A stretch of 64,000 nt of DNA from BOG-1112 sp964611335 (GTDB lineage Bacteria; Bdellovibrionota_B; Oligoflexia; Oligoflexales; Bog-1112), in assembly GCA_964611335.1 (NCBI GenBank), contig CAZSXR010000003.1, forward strand, positions 483,969-547,968, given 5' to 3'. Positions 45,388 through 53,441 of the stretch are shown in pieces. The position numbers were made by a program, and so were the translations under genes. The notes under the pieces were generated by a model. The model ran no database searches, was not told the DNA's origin, and saw only the letters and a list, made by a program, of their open reading frames with translations. Each line of letters begins with the position of its first letter. The stretch's first letter is position 1.

Positions 45388-46727
45388 GGCTCGGGCCTCA
45401 ATAGTTTTAGTATTTGAGAAGAAAGATTATTTAAAGAATAGGTTTCCAGATTGCGAAGTCCCGCTTGGATAAGATTCTCCCTTAATTTTAAATCTGTCAC
45501 AACTCTGTTCAGTGCGGTTGCTAGGAGATCAGGATGGAATTCAGAAAAGCACAATTGTCCTTCACCTATCGTATCACGAATTGCAGTGCTATCGACAGCG
45601 ATGATAGGAACTTTATGAAACTGTGCTTCTAGAATAGGTACGCAAAACCCTTCATGTTCCGACAAAACAAGAAAAGCGTCTGCACAAGCGTATAAAGTGT
45701 GCAGATCTTCTAAACTGACTTTACCCATCCATCGTACTTTCGAAGAGAGACGGTAGTTATTTATAAACAAGCGAAGATGTTCATAGTAATCTCTAAAATT
45801 GTCACTCAAAGCACCTGCGAAAATAAGACGCACATTCGACCCGTAAAAGGAAATATAACTCTTCAATGTTTGAAGAAGTCTATCAAATCCTTTGTTGGGA
45901 ACAATGCGCCCCACGAAGAGAATGTTGACCTTTACGTCTTTGAGTTCTCGTTTTAGTTTTTCGTTAATTTTGCAAGTTTCAAATTTTTTTAATGTGTGAA
46001 AAGGAGCAAGTGTTGAAATTTTTTCTTTTGAAACTCCTATGTTTTCTAACTCCTGCTGATTGAATGGAGACACGGGGATATAGCGAGTTATTTTTTTGTC
46101 TAGACTTTTTACTATATACTCCGTTTGCTCACGACCCTTACGGGTTGCGAAAGTACTTATAGGGTCATAGGGTTCAAAAAAAGAAGGGGGGGTGACGTTG
46201 TGATAGCGGAAAAAAATAGGACCTCGTGCATATTTTAGAAACTCATTCCCCCGCGACCAATAAACGCAGTGATTGTATATAAGCAATGTATGAGGGGAAC
46301 TCAGTAGAAAGAGAAATTTCGATCGACTGAGTAAGAAAGTTCTAGCTTCTTTCTCGTAAGATTCTGCAAAAATGTATGTGGGAATCCCTGCTTGAATCAA
46401 AAGCTCACAGAGTATAGAGGCTTCATTACACACAGCGTCGTTCTTGGTGAAATTCGGAACAGTTATTACACAGTTTTGAATATCTAAACGATTTGTGTTC
46501 GAAAGTATTTTTCCTGGTTTTAAAATATGCAAAGCAAGTCCTAGAACTTTATCTAAACGCTTGCAAAAAAGATCCCATTTTTGAGAAGGGCTTTGTGAAA
46601 GAAGACTATCGAAAAATGAACTTTCGAGATCCTGCTCTTTGACGCTGTCCATCTGTGGACTTTTCATCTTGTTTTCGCGAAGTTCAGCAGTTAGACTATC
46701 ATATAGGTTTTGAATAGGTTCTTGCAA
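45384..46727 (-). CDS. glycosyltransferase, GT4-like (GT-B fold)
   Basis: A 447-residue protein from a TTG at 46727 with AAGGAC eight bases upstream. An ATG at residue 21 is possible. N-terminal ~100 residues are helical. The GT-B C-terminal half carries ILFVGRIVPNKGFDRLLQTL, RLIFAGALSD and AFLVLSEHEGFCVPILEAQFHKVPIIAVDS, closely similar to the sister gene at 43971-45041. It is likely a paralogue adding the neighbouring sugar. Only 13 bases separate its start from the divergent ligase/polymerase gene, so promoters must overlap coding DNA. Confidence 0.87.
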   Translation of the reverse strand: MQEPIQNLYDSLTAELRENKMKSPQMDSVKEQDLESSFFDSLLSQSPSQKWDLFCKRLDKVLGLALHILKPGKILSNTNRLDIQNCVITVPNFTKNDAVCNEASILCELLIQAGIPTYIFAESYEKEARTFLLSRSKFLFLLSSPHTLLIYNHCVYWSRGNEFLKYARGPIFFRYHNVTPPSFFEPYDPISTFATRKGREQTEYIVKSLDKKITRYIPVSPFNQQELENIGVSKEKISTLAPFHTLKKFETCKINEKLKRELKDVKVNILFVGRIVPNKGFDRLLQTLKSYISFYGSNVRLIFAGALSDNFRDYYEHLRLFINNYRLSSKVRWMGKVSLEDLHTLYACADAFLVLSEHEGFCVPILEAQFHKVPIIAVDSTAIRDTIGEGQLCFSEFHPDLLATALNRVVTDLKLRENLIQAGLRNLETYSLNNLSSQILKLLRPEP

Positions 46728-46740
46728 AGATACTTGTCCT

Positions 46741-48618
46741 TTGGGTGTTATTGTGAATCCATGGAATCGAACGATCTGCTATCTGTTCTGTGTAAACCTC
46801 ATTTTGTGTGCTCTTACGAGCCGTTTTCCCGCTATTTTTGAAAGTTTCTTTTTTTTCAGAAAAATCTTTCCTAAACTCATCTACATCTTATTAGCTCTTA
46901 ATTTCGTATTATCCTCTTTTTCGCTTTTTTTCAAAAGTTCGAAATGGATTTTCAGTGTGGGCATTCTATGCAGTGCAATTCTTTTGCACTCCTTTGCCCA
47001 TCTTTATTGGCCCTCTTTGCGATGGGGAATTCCCATTCAAGATTATTTTCTGAGCGATGGTCTCTCTGCTCACTATTCGTTTCATAATGCGAAGCTTTAT
47101 CTCATACATATTTTACTCTTTCTATTCCCTGCTCTGGTCATTTTGCGAGAAATCCAAGAAGCAGAATTGCAAAAAATTCTGAAAATCACTTTGCTTCTAA
47201 TGATCATCCCAAATTCTATTTTAGCGTGCATACAAGGTTTTTGGAATGTGAATATGTTGGCGCAAGGTAGCGGTTCTGCAGTGGTCAATGGCCGAGCTGT
47301 TGGGTTTTTAGAAGATGGAGGAGCCTCCGCAGTTTACTTTGCTCTGCTCAGCTCTGCTTTGTTGTCGGCTCTTCTTTTCTCAAAGATGGATTTACGAAAG
47401 AAATTGCTGGCAGGAATTTTACTCTCGTTGACACTTTTGGCAGGTATTGTGAGTGGAAGCAGAGCTTATTTTGTCTGTGTATTTCTATCTGGATTTTCTA
47501 TTTTGATATTTTATGTGTTACGCGAAAGGAAAATAAAAACTTTAGTTGTTTCTTCTGCATGTGCATTTGTGTTGGGTTTCGTTCTTATAAAAATGTCACC
47601 ATCTTCTTTAGAGCGCAGTTTTGAACATTTGGGTTTAGTCTCTGTGAGTGATCTTTTGACTTGGAAGGGATGGGATCACCTCTTTTCCCATATAGATCCT
47701 GTACGCTCCTTTCATTTTAAGGTGATGCTCAAAGCCTTTCTTGAACATCCGTGGAAAGGAACAGGATTCGGTTCCTTTTATTCCAACCTTTATGAACATG
47801 CAGCTTGGGCGAATACAGAGGGCTCTTTTCTTTTTGCGGATCCCCCAGAGTTTTATCCGATGATTTTTTCCGAATGGGGCTTAGCAGGAATACTACTTTT
47901 GCTACTTTTATTTATAAGTTTTTTTCGGAAAGTGAGAGCTTTGAAATCCGAAATAAACCCTATCACGGCCTTTTTCTTTGGGCTTACCCTCTCCTGTCTT
48001 ATTTCTTTGACTATGGGTGTTCATCTTATATTTAAATCCTTCTCTTCTCTCGCAGGTCTTTGTCTTGCATGGATCGTTTATCAAAAATCATCTCCTCGTT
48101 TTTCTTTGTATGTTCAAGCATCGATGATTTCCATTTTCATTCTTTTTTTAACAGGAATTATCTATCAGTTCTCTACAGCTCCCCGTAGTCCTGCCTTCCG
48201 GTGGCAAACGCGAGAAAAACCCCAAGTTCCCAACAGTGCTTATATGAAAGAACCCTATACTTTTTCGGAAGAGGGAGTTTGGCTAAGCTCGGGTGCTGAA
48301 TTGCTTTTGAAAGATTATACTCTGCATTTTCTCATCAAGAGGCCGGAAGAGCTCTATCCCGTGAAAATTATAGTCTCTCTTTATGATCAGAAAGGTGAAA
48401 AGAAATTTGTGTACACACAACTCATACAAAATTCAAAAATGCAAAACCTCACTATCACACCTGATAAAGGTTTTGTAGAATCCTGTCGTGTTCGTATTGG
48501 TCCCGATAATTTTTGTTCTTTCCGTGTTCATACGGATCCTGAGTGGAAGTTGAAGGCAGATACATTTGGAGTTTATGTGCTGCATCCACCCTCATCTGTT
48601 GAGCGGAGTATGCAATGA
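46741..48618 (+). CDS. O-antigen ligase/polymerase-like membrane protein
   Basis: A 625-residue protein with about 11 membrane segments in the first ~470 residues, then a periplasmic beta-rich tail. The Wzy_C-type region includes FHFKVMLKAFLEHPWKGTGFGSFYSNL with the GxGxGxF-type pattern and a large periplasmic loop with Arg/His residues. These proteins join or transfer O-antigen to lipid A core, or polymerise repeat units, in the inner membrane. The start is uncertain: TTG 46741 or GTG 46753, with no ATG nearby. The stop overlaps the rhomboid start (ATGA). Confidence 0.8.
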   Translation: MGVIVNPWNRTICYLFCVNLILCALTSRFPAIFESFFFFRKIFPKLIYILLALNFVLSSFSLFFKSSKWIFSVGILCSAILLHSFAHLYWPSLRWGIPIQDYFLSDGLSAHYSFHNAKLYLIHILLFLFPALVILREIQEAELQKILKITLLLMIIPNSILACIQGFWNVNMLAQGSGSAVVNGRAVGFLEDGGASAVYFALLSSALLSALLFSKMDLRKKLLAGILLSLTLLAGIVSGSRAYFVCVFLSGFSILIFYVLRERKIKTLVVSSACAFVLGFVLIKMSPSSLERSFEHLGLVSVSDLLTWKGWDHLFSHIDPVRSFHFKVMLKAFLEHPWKGTGFGSFYSNLYEHAAWANTEGSFLFADPPEFYPMIFSEWGLAGILLLLLLFISFFRKVRALKSEINPITAFFFGLTLSCLISLTMGVHLIFKSFSSLAGLCLAWIVYQKSSPRFSLYVQASMISIFILFLTGIIYQFSTAPRSPAFRWQTREKPQVPNSAYMKEPYTFSEEGVWLSSGAELLLKDYTLHFLIKRPEELYPVKIIVSLYDQKGEKKFVYTQLIQNSKMQNLTITPDKGFVESCRVRIGPDNFCSFRVHTDPEWKLKADTFGVYVLHPPSSVERSMQ

Positions 48619-49316
48619 AAGAAGATCCAGATTTCGATGAATTCCAAGAAGAACCCGATCCGGAGGATTTCGTAGAAATCCCTAAGATGAAAGGTTACCT
48701 GCAACAAAAGCCCACCATGTCGAGTGTGAACCCTGCTTTAATCCTTTTTTTAATATTTGCGGTATTGACCTACCTTTCATGGACTGTGGAATACAAAGAT
48801 CTTTTTTGGTTAAGCTCGGAAGCTGTTTTTGAAAAGAAAGAATACTGGCGATTGGTAACTGCTTTATGCGTGCATGCAGATGCTCTGCATCTTTTGAACA
48901 ACAGCCTTTTCTTTTTAATTTTTGGATCTCTTTTGTATTTCTATTATGGATTTTTAGTATTCCCACTTTCAACTTTGATCTTAGGTGTCATGACGAATGC
49001 TATCACGCTTCGCTTTCATGAAGCGAGTACACATCTGATAGGTGCTTCAGGAATGGTCTATGGGATGGTTTCCATGTGGATCGTCTTTTATATGAACTAT
49101 GACATCCGCTACACGCCTCATATACGTTTGTTGCGAGTTGTAGGTGTGTGTTTGATACTTTTGTTTCCCACAAGTTTTAGAGAGGATGTGGATTACATTT
49201 CGCATACGGTGGGTTTTGCAGCGGGAATTTTTTGGGGACTTCTGTGGCTTCCTTTTTTGAATGTTAAAGTGAGTCGCTTTTATGAAAATGGAAATGCTAA
49301 CACCCTTCCTGGCTAA
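48615..49316 (+). CDS. rhomboid-family intramembrane serine protease
   Basis: A 233-residue protein with an acidic N-terminus (DPDFDEFQEEPDPEDFVEIP) and six membrane segments. The catalytic pair is visible: Ser145 in GASGMVYG and His near 196 in DYISHTVGFAAG. The HADALHLLNNSLFF segment supplies the usual His and Asn near the active site. Rhomboids cleave membrane proteins within the bilayer. It is translationally coupled to the O-antigen ligase/polymerase gene, a pairing that resembles the link between rhomboids and surface protein sorting or processing, though the substrate is unknown. Confidence 0.85.
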   Translation: MKEDPDFDEFQEEPDPEDFVEIPKMKGYLQQKPTMSSVNPALILFLIFAVLTYLSWTVEYKDLFWLSSEAVFEKKEYWRLVTALCVHADALHLLNNSLFFLIFGSLLYFYYGFLVFPLSTLILGVMTNAITLRFHEASTHLIGASGMVYGMVSMWIVFYMNYDIRYTPHIRLLRVVGVCLILLFPTSFREDVDYISHTVGFAAGIFWGLLWLPFLNVKVSRFYENGNANTLPG

Positions 49317-49419
49317 GCCGTTGCTCTGATTCAAGAATTTATAGGTTTCAATTTCTATATTGCACAAAAATAAATATTCTATAGTTTGGCTACTCTGAAT
49401 CCTATTTAAGGGGGCTTTT

Positions 49420-50700
49420 ATGTTTGCATTTTTTTCTAGGCACAACAAAACACTCATCTTGCTTAGCGTATTTGTTGCAATAGCAATGGGTATACTTACC
49501 CCAGATCTGTTTACCGATCTTCGGTTTTTAGGAGATCTCTTTATCAACATGCTTAAACTCTTTGCTCTTCCTCTTATATCCTCTGCATTGATTTCTGCCT
49601 TCGGTGGGGTTTCAGAAAATCTTTCTAAGCTTAAATCCCTCGCTACAAAAATGATGTCCTATATGTTCATGAGTGAAGTCATTGCTGTGACTATTGCTCT
49701 CTTTCTTTTCAATATTTTTAAACCTGGTGTGGGTTCTGATCCGAATTTGATTTTAAACGGACAAAGTTATGAACCTGCTACACAACAGGCTTTTAGTTTT
49801 TCAGCTTTTGTCTTGTCTATTTTTACAGATAACGTCTTCCATTCCCTTTCTCATTTTGAACTGCTTCCTGTTGTCATGTTTTCTATTTGCTTTGGATTGG
49901 CTTGTGCTCTTTGTGGGGAACTTGCAAAGCCTATAGTTTCATTGGCTGTAGGTGTTCGTGAGGTTTCGACGAAATGCTTGCATGGAGTAATGTTCTTCGC
50001 TCCTGTTGGTATTTTTGCATTGGTTGGATTTGGTGTAGCTCAATCTTATATTAACGGAGCATTGAAACAGAATTTTGAAGCTTTGTTAGCGTTTACAGGT
50101 GTTCTTGTTTTAGGACTTTTTCTTCATGCTTTATGGCAGCTTGTGACGGTTGCTATACTTACAAGGCAAAAAATTTCCCACATTCTGTATCAAAGTCTTT
50201 CTGTATTTTCGACGGCCTTTGGAACTTCCAGTTCCGTTGCAACTTTGCCTATTGCTATTGAAACAGCCTATAGATTGAAAGCAAATCCTTTCGTCACACG
50301 TTTTATGATGCCTGTATGTGCATCGATCAACGTGGGTGGGATGATGCTTTACGAAATGGGTGCCGCTTTGTTTTTCTCACAAATGTTGGGAATAGATCTT
50401 TCTCTCACGCAGCAAATTGTATTAGCGGTTGCCTGTATACTCGGTGGTATGGCGGAGGGTGGTATCCCTGAAAGCAGTATGGTGAGCTTGGTTGTTGTAT
50501 TTAAAATCGTGAATATCCCCTTATCTGCCATCAGTATACTTCTGCCATTGGACAGAATCATTGATAGGTTGCGCACAGTGGTCAATATTTTTGGAAACAT
50601 GTGTGGAACTATTCTTGTTAGCCAATGGTCTTCCGATTTTGAAAACTCTGAAGAAACGGTAGAAGTCTTGTCATCTGAAGAGCTTGTCCCTAATTCGTAG
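49420..50700 (+). CDS. dicarboxylate/amino acid:cation symporter (DAACS/GltP family)
   Basis: A 426-residue transporter with eight membrane segments and two re-entrant loops. The conserved GTSSSVATLPIAIE (hairpin 1), the NVGGMMLYEMGAALFF segment (the usual NMDG-type motif is altered) and GGIPESSMVSLVVV (hairpin 2) match the glutamate/dicarboxylate symporter family. It takes up dicarboxylates or acidic amino acids with Na+ or H+. The polar tail is acidic (ENSEETVEVLSSEEL). AGGGGG lies ahead of the ATG. The upstream 103 bases show no clear promoter. Confidence 0.88.
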   Translation: MFAFFSRHNKTLILLSVFVAIAMGILTPDLFTDLRFLGDLFINMLKLFALPLISSALISAFGGVSENLSKLKSLATKMMSYMFMSEVIAVTIALFLFNIFKPGVGSDPNLILNGQSYEPATQQAFSFSAFVLSIFTDNVFHSLSHFELLPVVMFSICFGLACALCGELAKPIVSLAVGVREVSTKCLHGVMFFAPVGIFALVGFGVAQSYINGALKQNFEALLAFTGVLVLGLFLHALWQLVTVAILTRQKISHILYQSLSVFSTAFGTSSSVATLPIAIETAYRLKANPFVTRFMMPVCASINVGGMMLYEMGAALFFSQMLGIDLSLTQQIVLAVACILGGMAEGGIPESSMVSLVVVFKIVNIPLSAISILLPLDRIIDRLRTVVNIFGNMCGTILVSQWSSDFENSEETVEVLSSEELVPNS

Positions 50701-50768
50701 AGCACGTGTATGGATAGTTTTGAAACTCAGTTATAATGAAAGAGCGACTTTCATAGGACTGAGTTTCA

Positions 50769-51764
50769 ATGATCAAACGTGGCATATTTTTTTTATTTTT
50801 AATAAGTGCTTGTGGAGATAGTCTTCTTGATAAGAAAATACGCGTTTTCCCACCACCCCAAGTGCCTTCCGCAAATGGATCTCTCAACTTAACAGATGTC
50901 GATCAAAATAATTTGCGTTCTCTTTTGAATGTGAGTGAACGCTATTCTCCGAGTGGAAAAGAAAATTACAGAAATTTCTGGTTATCCTATTTTAAAAACC
51001 TTGGAATACCTACTCAGGTTCTCCCTTACACGACAGCATTTAAAATAGGAGAGACACAGGGTCACAACATGGAAGCAGTTCTTACTGGTTCAAGCCCTGA
51101 CTCCATTGTGATCATAGTGCACTATGACAGCATGGGTGAACCAGGAAAAGAGACAGAAAATCCTGCTGTCGATGACAACATGACAGGCATGGCAATTATG
51201 TTGGAAACTGCTAGACTTCTAGCATCTCAAAAAGAATATCTCCATTATACTATTCGATTCGTTGCAACGGATTATGAAGAAGAAGGGAATCCTGATTTAG
51301 AAGGTGCTCGTCAATATGCACAGTATATTCAAGCTCTGAGCAAAGCACTAAACTTCAAAATCGTTGCGGCTATAGGCCCTGATCAAACAGGATGGAACTG
51401 TTTTAAAAATGCAGAATGTGGAGATGCGAGTCAGGGAAGGACTTTTGACTTTTTTGCATGTTCGGAGGATGATGAGAAATATGATGCTAATAGTTTTGGA
51501 GATATGTTTTCAACGTTTGTGAGTGAGTATAGCAATCTGCAAACAGAACGCAGTTGCACTATTGATGATAGTGATGCTTACGCAATGTGGGAAATTGGTG
51601 TTCCTTCACTTATTTTTGCAGAGCATAATCCAGAAATGAATCCCTACTTTGATCAAGAAGGTTCGGATACTTTGGATAAAATAGACTTCAATTATTTTTC
51701 TCAAATTGCTCAAATTTCTTCAGCCTTCATAGCAAGACTTGCAGGTGTCAATATCAAGAAGTGA
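50769..51764 (+). CDS. M28-type zinc aminopeptidase-like lipoprotein
   Basis: A 331-residue protein with a short lipoprotein signal MIKRGIFFLFLISAC (lipobox ISAC). Zinc ligands of the M28 family are present: His/Asp in VHYDSMGEP and PAVDDNMTGMAIMLE, the catalytic and bridging acids in ATDYEEEGNPDLEGARQYA, and Asp/His near DSDAYAMWEIGVPSLIFAEH. It probably cleaves short peptides or N-terminal residues outside the cytoplasm. AGGA-like sequence lies before the start. No operon partner downstream. Confidence 0.85.
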   Translation: MIKRGIFFLFLISACGDSLLDKKIRVFPPPQVPSANGSLNLTDVDQNNLRSLLNVSERYSPSGKENYRNFWLSYFKNLGIPTQVLPYTTAFKIGETQGHNMEAVLTGSSPDSIVIIVHYDSMGEPGKETENPAVDDNMTGMAIMLETARLLASQKEYLHYTIRFVATDYEEEGNPDLEGARQYAQYIQALSKALNFKIVAAIGPDQTGWNCFKNAECGDASQGRTFDFFACSEDDEKYDANSFGDMFSTFVSEYSNLQTERSCTIDDSDAYAMWEIGVPSLIFAEHNPEMNPYFDQEGSDTLDKIDFNYFSQIAQISSAFIARLAGVNIKK

Positions 51765-52018
51765 TCATTTTAAATGAAAAAGTATCAACGAATGTGTTCG
51801 CAATTAAAATTATTACTTCATAAATACCAATCATTTTAATCAGTAAGAGCAAAAAGCTTAGCAATGACTTCCTTCGATTGTCGCCATCCAATTTTTTCTT
51901 TGCTTAATTGAAAATGAAATGCTACCCCATGGGGACTTTAACTCGTTTTGTCTCTATTTGTTGTCGTTTCCTTTCTATGAATGGCAAATAAAAGCCTACT
52001 GCTTGGTGAACAAACAGA
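51765..52018. other. AT-rich intergenic region, nothing recognised
   Basis: The stretch between the M28 gene and the small frame at 52019 contains no long frame, tRNA, terminator or inverted repeat I can support. A CCCCATGGGG palindrome (51925-51934) is short. It may carry the promoter of the exported GTPase locus. Confidence 0.4.
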
Positions 52019-52171
52019 ATGTTAAAATACACTCCTTACAAAGAACAATTTTTTTCTCCCAAACTTAGTTTTCGACTAGTGAAAAGATTTGCTGAAATAA
52101 CAAAAGACTCTTTGAATTCCTTCAGGACTCACAAAGTGGTTTCTTCATTTAAAACCTTTCAAGGAAATTAA
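52019..52171 (+). CDS. 50-residue hypothetical or remnant frame upstream of the GTPase-like gene
   Basis: An ATG at 52019 opens 50 codons ending two bases before the next start. It begins MLK and is preceded by CAGAATG, as is the large gene at 53442. Like that gene it ends in GN and is followed by an MFTK gene. It could be a leftover of a duplicated large-gene/GTPase unit. There is no ribosome-binding site of note ahead of it, so translation is unproven. Confidence 0.35.
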   Translation: MLKYTPYKEQFFSPKLSFRLVKRFAEITKDSLNSFRTHKVVSSFKTFQGN

Positions 52172-52172
52172 G

Positions 52173-53354
52173 ATGTTTACAAAACTGAGATCTCAAAAAA
52201 ATAGTCTTCTACTTGTAGCTTTATTATCCTTCCTCAAGGGGAGTAGCTTAATTTTCGCTGCGGATACCACTGAAGGAACTATGCAGTGGCTAAAAGGCAA
52301 AATCAAATCGCGTCCCAATGCTTTGAATATTATAGTTCTTGGACCTCCCAATGATGGAAAATCAACTTTGATTAATTTGCTTATGCATGTTTCTGAATAT
52401 GCGACTCGAGAAACGTCGGGGCCTGTTCTTAGGGATTCTTCAGATCGTATAAAGCCAATTTACCAAAATGATATGCTACGATTTGATGTCAAAAAACAAG
52501 TGAATCCCCGATATTTTAAAGCTACTAACAAGCCAACTAAGACGCTCAATTACATTCCAAGTATTTCAGCTTTTATGCCAGTATTCGGCCCCATTCCAGT
52601 ATTCGATTTTTTGATAGAAGAATCTCTAACTTCGTTCAACGATGATCTGAATGTATCCGGTGAAAGAATGCTGGGAGGAATGAGCTCCCCTCATGTCTAC
52701 CGATCACAAGTAAAAGTCAATAAACCTGTCTTTCGCAGTACCTTTGTTGATACCCCAGCATTTCATATATTAAATCGCTTGACGTTTTTTAAAGAAGTAC
52801 TAGAAGAATCTCCTTCTGACGGAATCACTGCCCTCTTGATAGTGATTTCTGCCGATACACTTGCTAGTTCAGACTATACACCCGATAATTTTCCGTACTT
52901 CACAGAGCTAACAAAAATTCTAAACCAATTCGATCCAACCTTTAATCAAGTCTTACTTGCGGTCACACATGCTGGAAGTGAGCGCTTACATAGCAAAATT
53001 TCGAGTAAAGATAATTCTCGTCATTTCGCTTCTGTAGCCTTTAAAAAACTTACAGGCATGGTTGTCAGCACTGGCAACATATTCTTTTTTGAAAATCGGT
53101 ATAATTGCCTAAGTCCTAGCGCAGTTGATGCACTGTATGATTGTTATGCAGGAGGAACTCCTAACAATTTGGATGTTCAAGAAGCTTTCTTCCATAGACA
53201 GAAGAACTATCAGGCGAATGTGCTTGAATCTTTCAATTTGCTAAAAACTGCTGCCAAAATCAAACCTTCACTTTCTCGTTCAAAACTCATCAAAGCAGTT
53301 GATGTGCTTGCAGCTAGAGAACAGGAAGAGATTGAAGAAGGATCAGCAGACTAA
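52173..53354 (+). CDS. exported P-loop GTPase-like protein, copy 1
   Basis: A 393-residue protein with an N-terminal Sec signal (cleavage after LIFA, residue ~29). The P-loop GPPNDGKST spans residues 57-65. The G3-like motif is D193-T-P-A. VTHAGSE (265-270) sits where AIG1/septin-like GTPases carry the G4 base-recognition motif. Switch and G5 regions are unclear. AAGGAA precedes the start. GTPases with signal peptides are rare. Its paralogue is at 55486-56673, and 162 bases in the 3' part are almost identical between the two. Confidence 0.7.
   Translation: MFTKLRSQKNSLLLVALLSFLKGSSLIFAADTTEGTMQWLKGKIKSRPNALNIIVLGPPNDGKSTLINLLMHVSEYATRETSGPVLRDSSDRIKPIYQNDMLRFDVKKQVNPRYFKATNKPTKTLNYIPSISAFMPVFGPIPVFDFLIEESLTSFNDDLNVSGERMLGGMSSPHVYRSQVKVNKPVFRSTFVDTPAFHILNRLTFFKEVLEESPSDGITALLIVISADTLASSDYTPDNFPYFTELTKILNQFDPTFNQVLLAVTHAGSERLHSKISSKDNSRHFASVAFKKLTGMVVSTGNIFFFENRYNCLSPSAVDALYDCYAGGTPNNLDVQEAFFHRQKNYQANVLESFNLLKTAAKIKPSLSRSKLIKAVDVLAAREQEEIEEGSAD
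53052..53213 (+). repeat. near-identical 162-base segment, shared with 56362-56523
   Basis: Bases 53052-53213 and 56362-56523 match except for one position (G/A in the CTGGC/CTAGC context). Sequence on both sides diverges by roughly one base in four or five. This indicates recent gene conversion between the two GTPase-like genes, or strong base-level constraint. Confidence 0.9.
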
Positions 53355-53441
53355 ACTTAAGACGCAGAGACTGAAACGACTTAGTTTGTTCGATTCTCTT
53401 TGTACAATGAAAAATAAAACTATACTTAGTGGAAATTCAGA

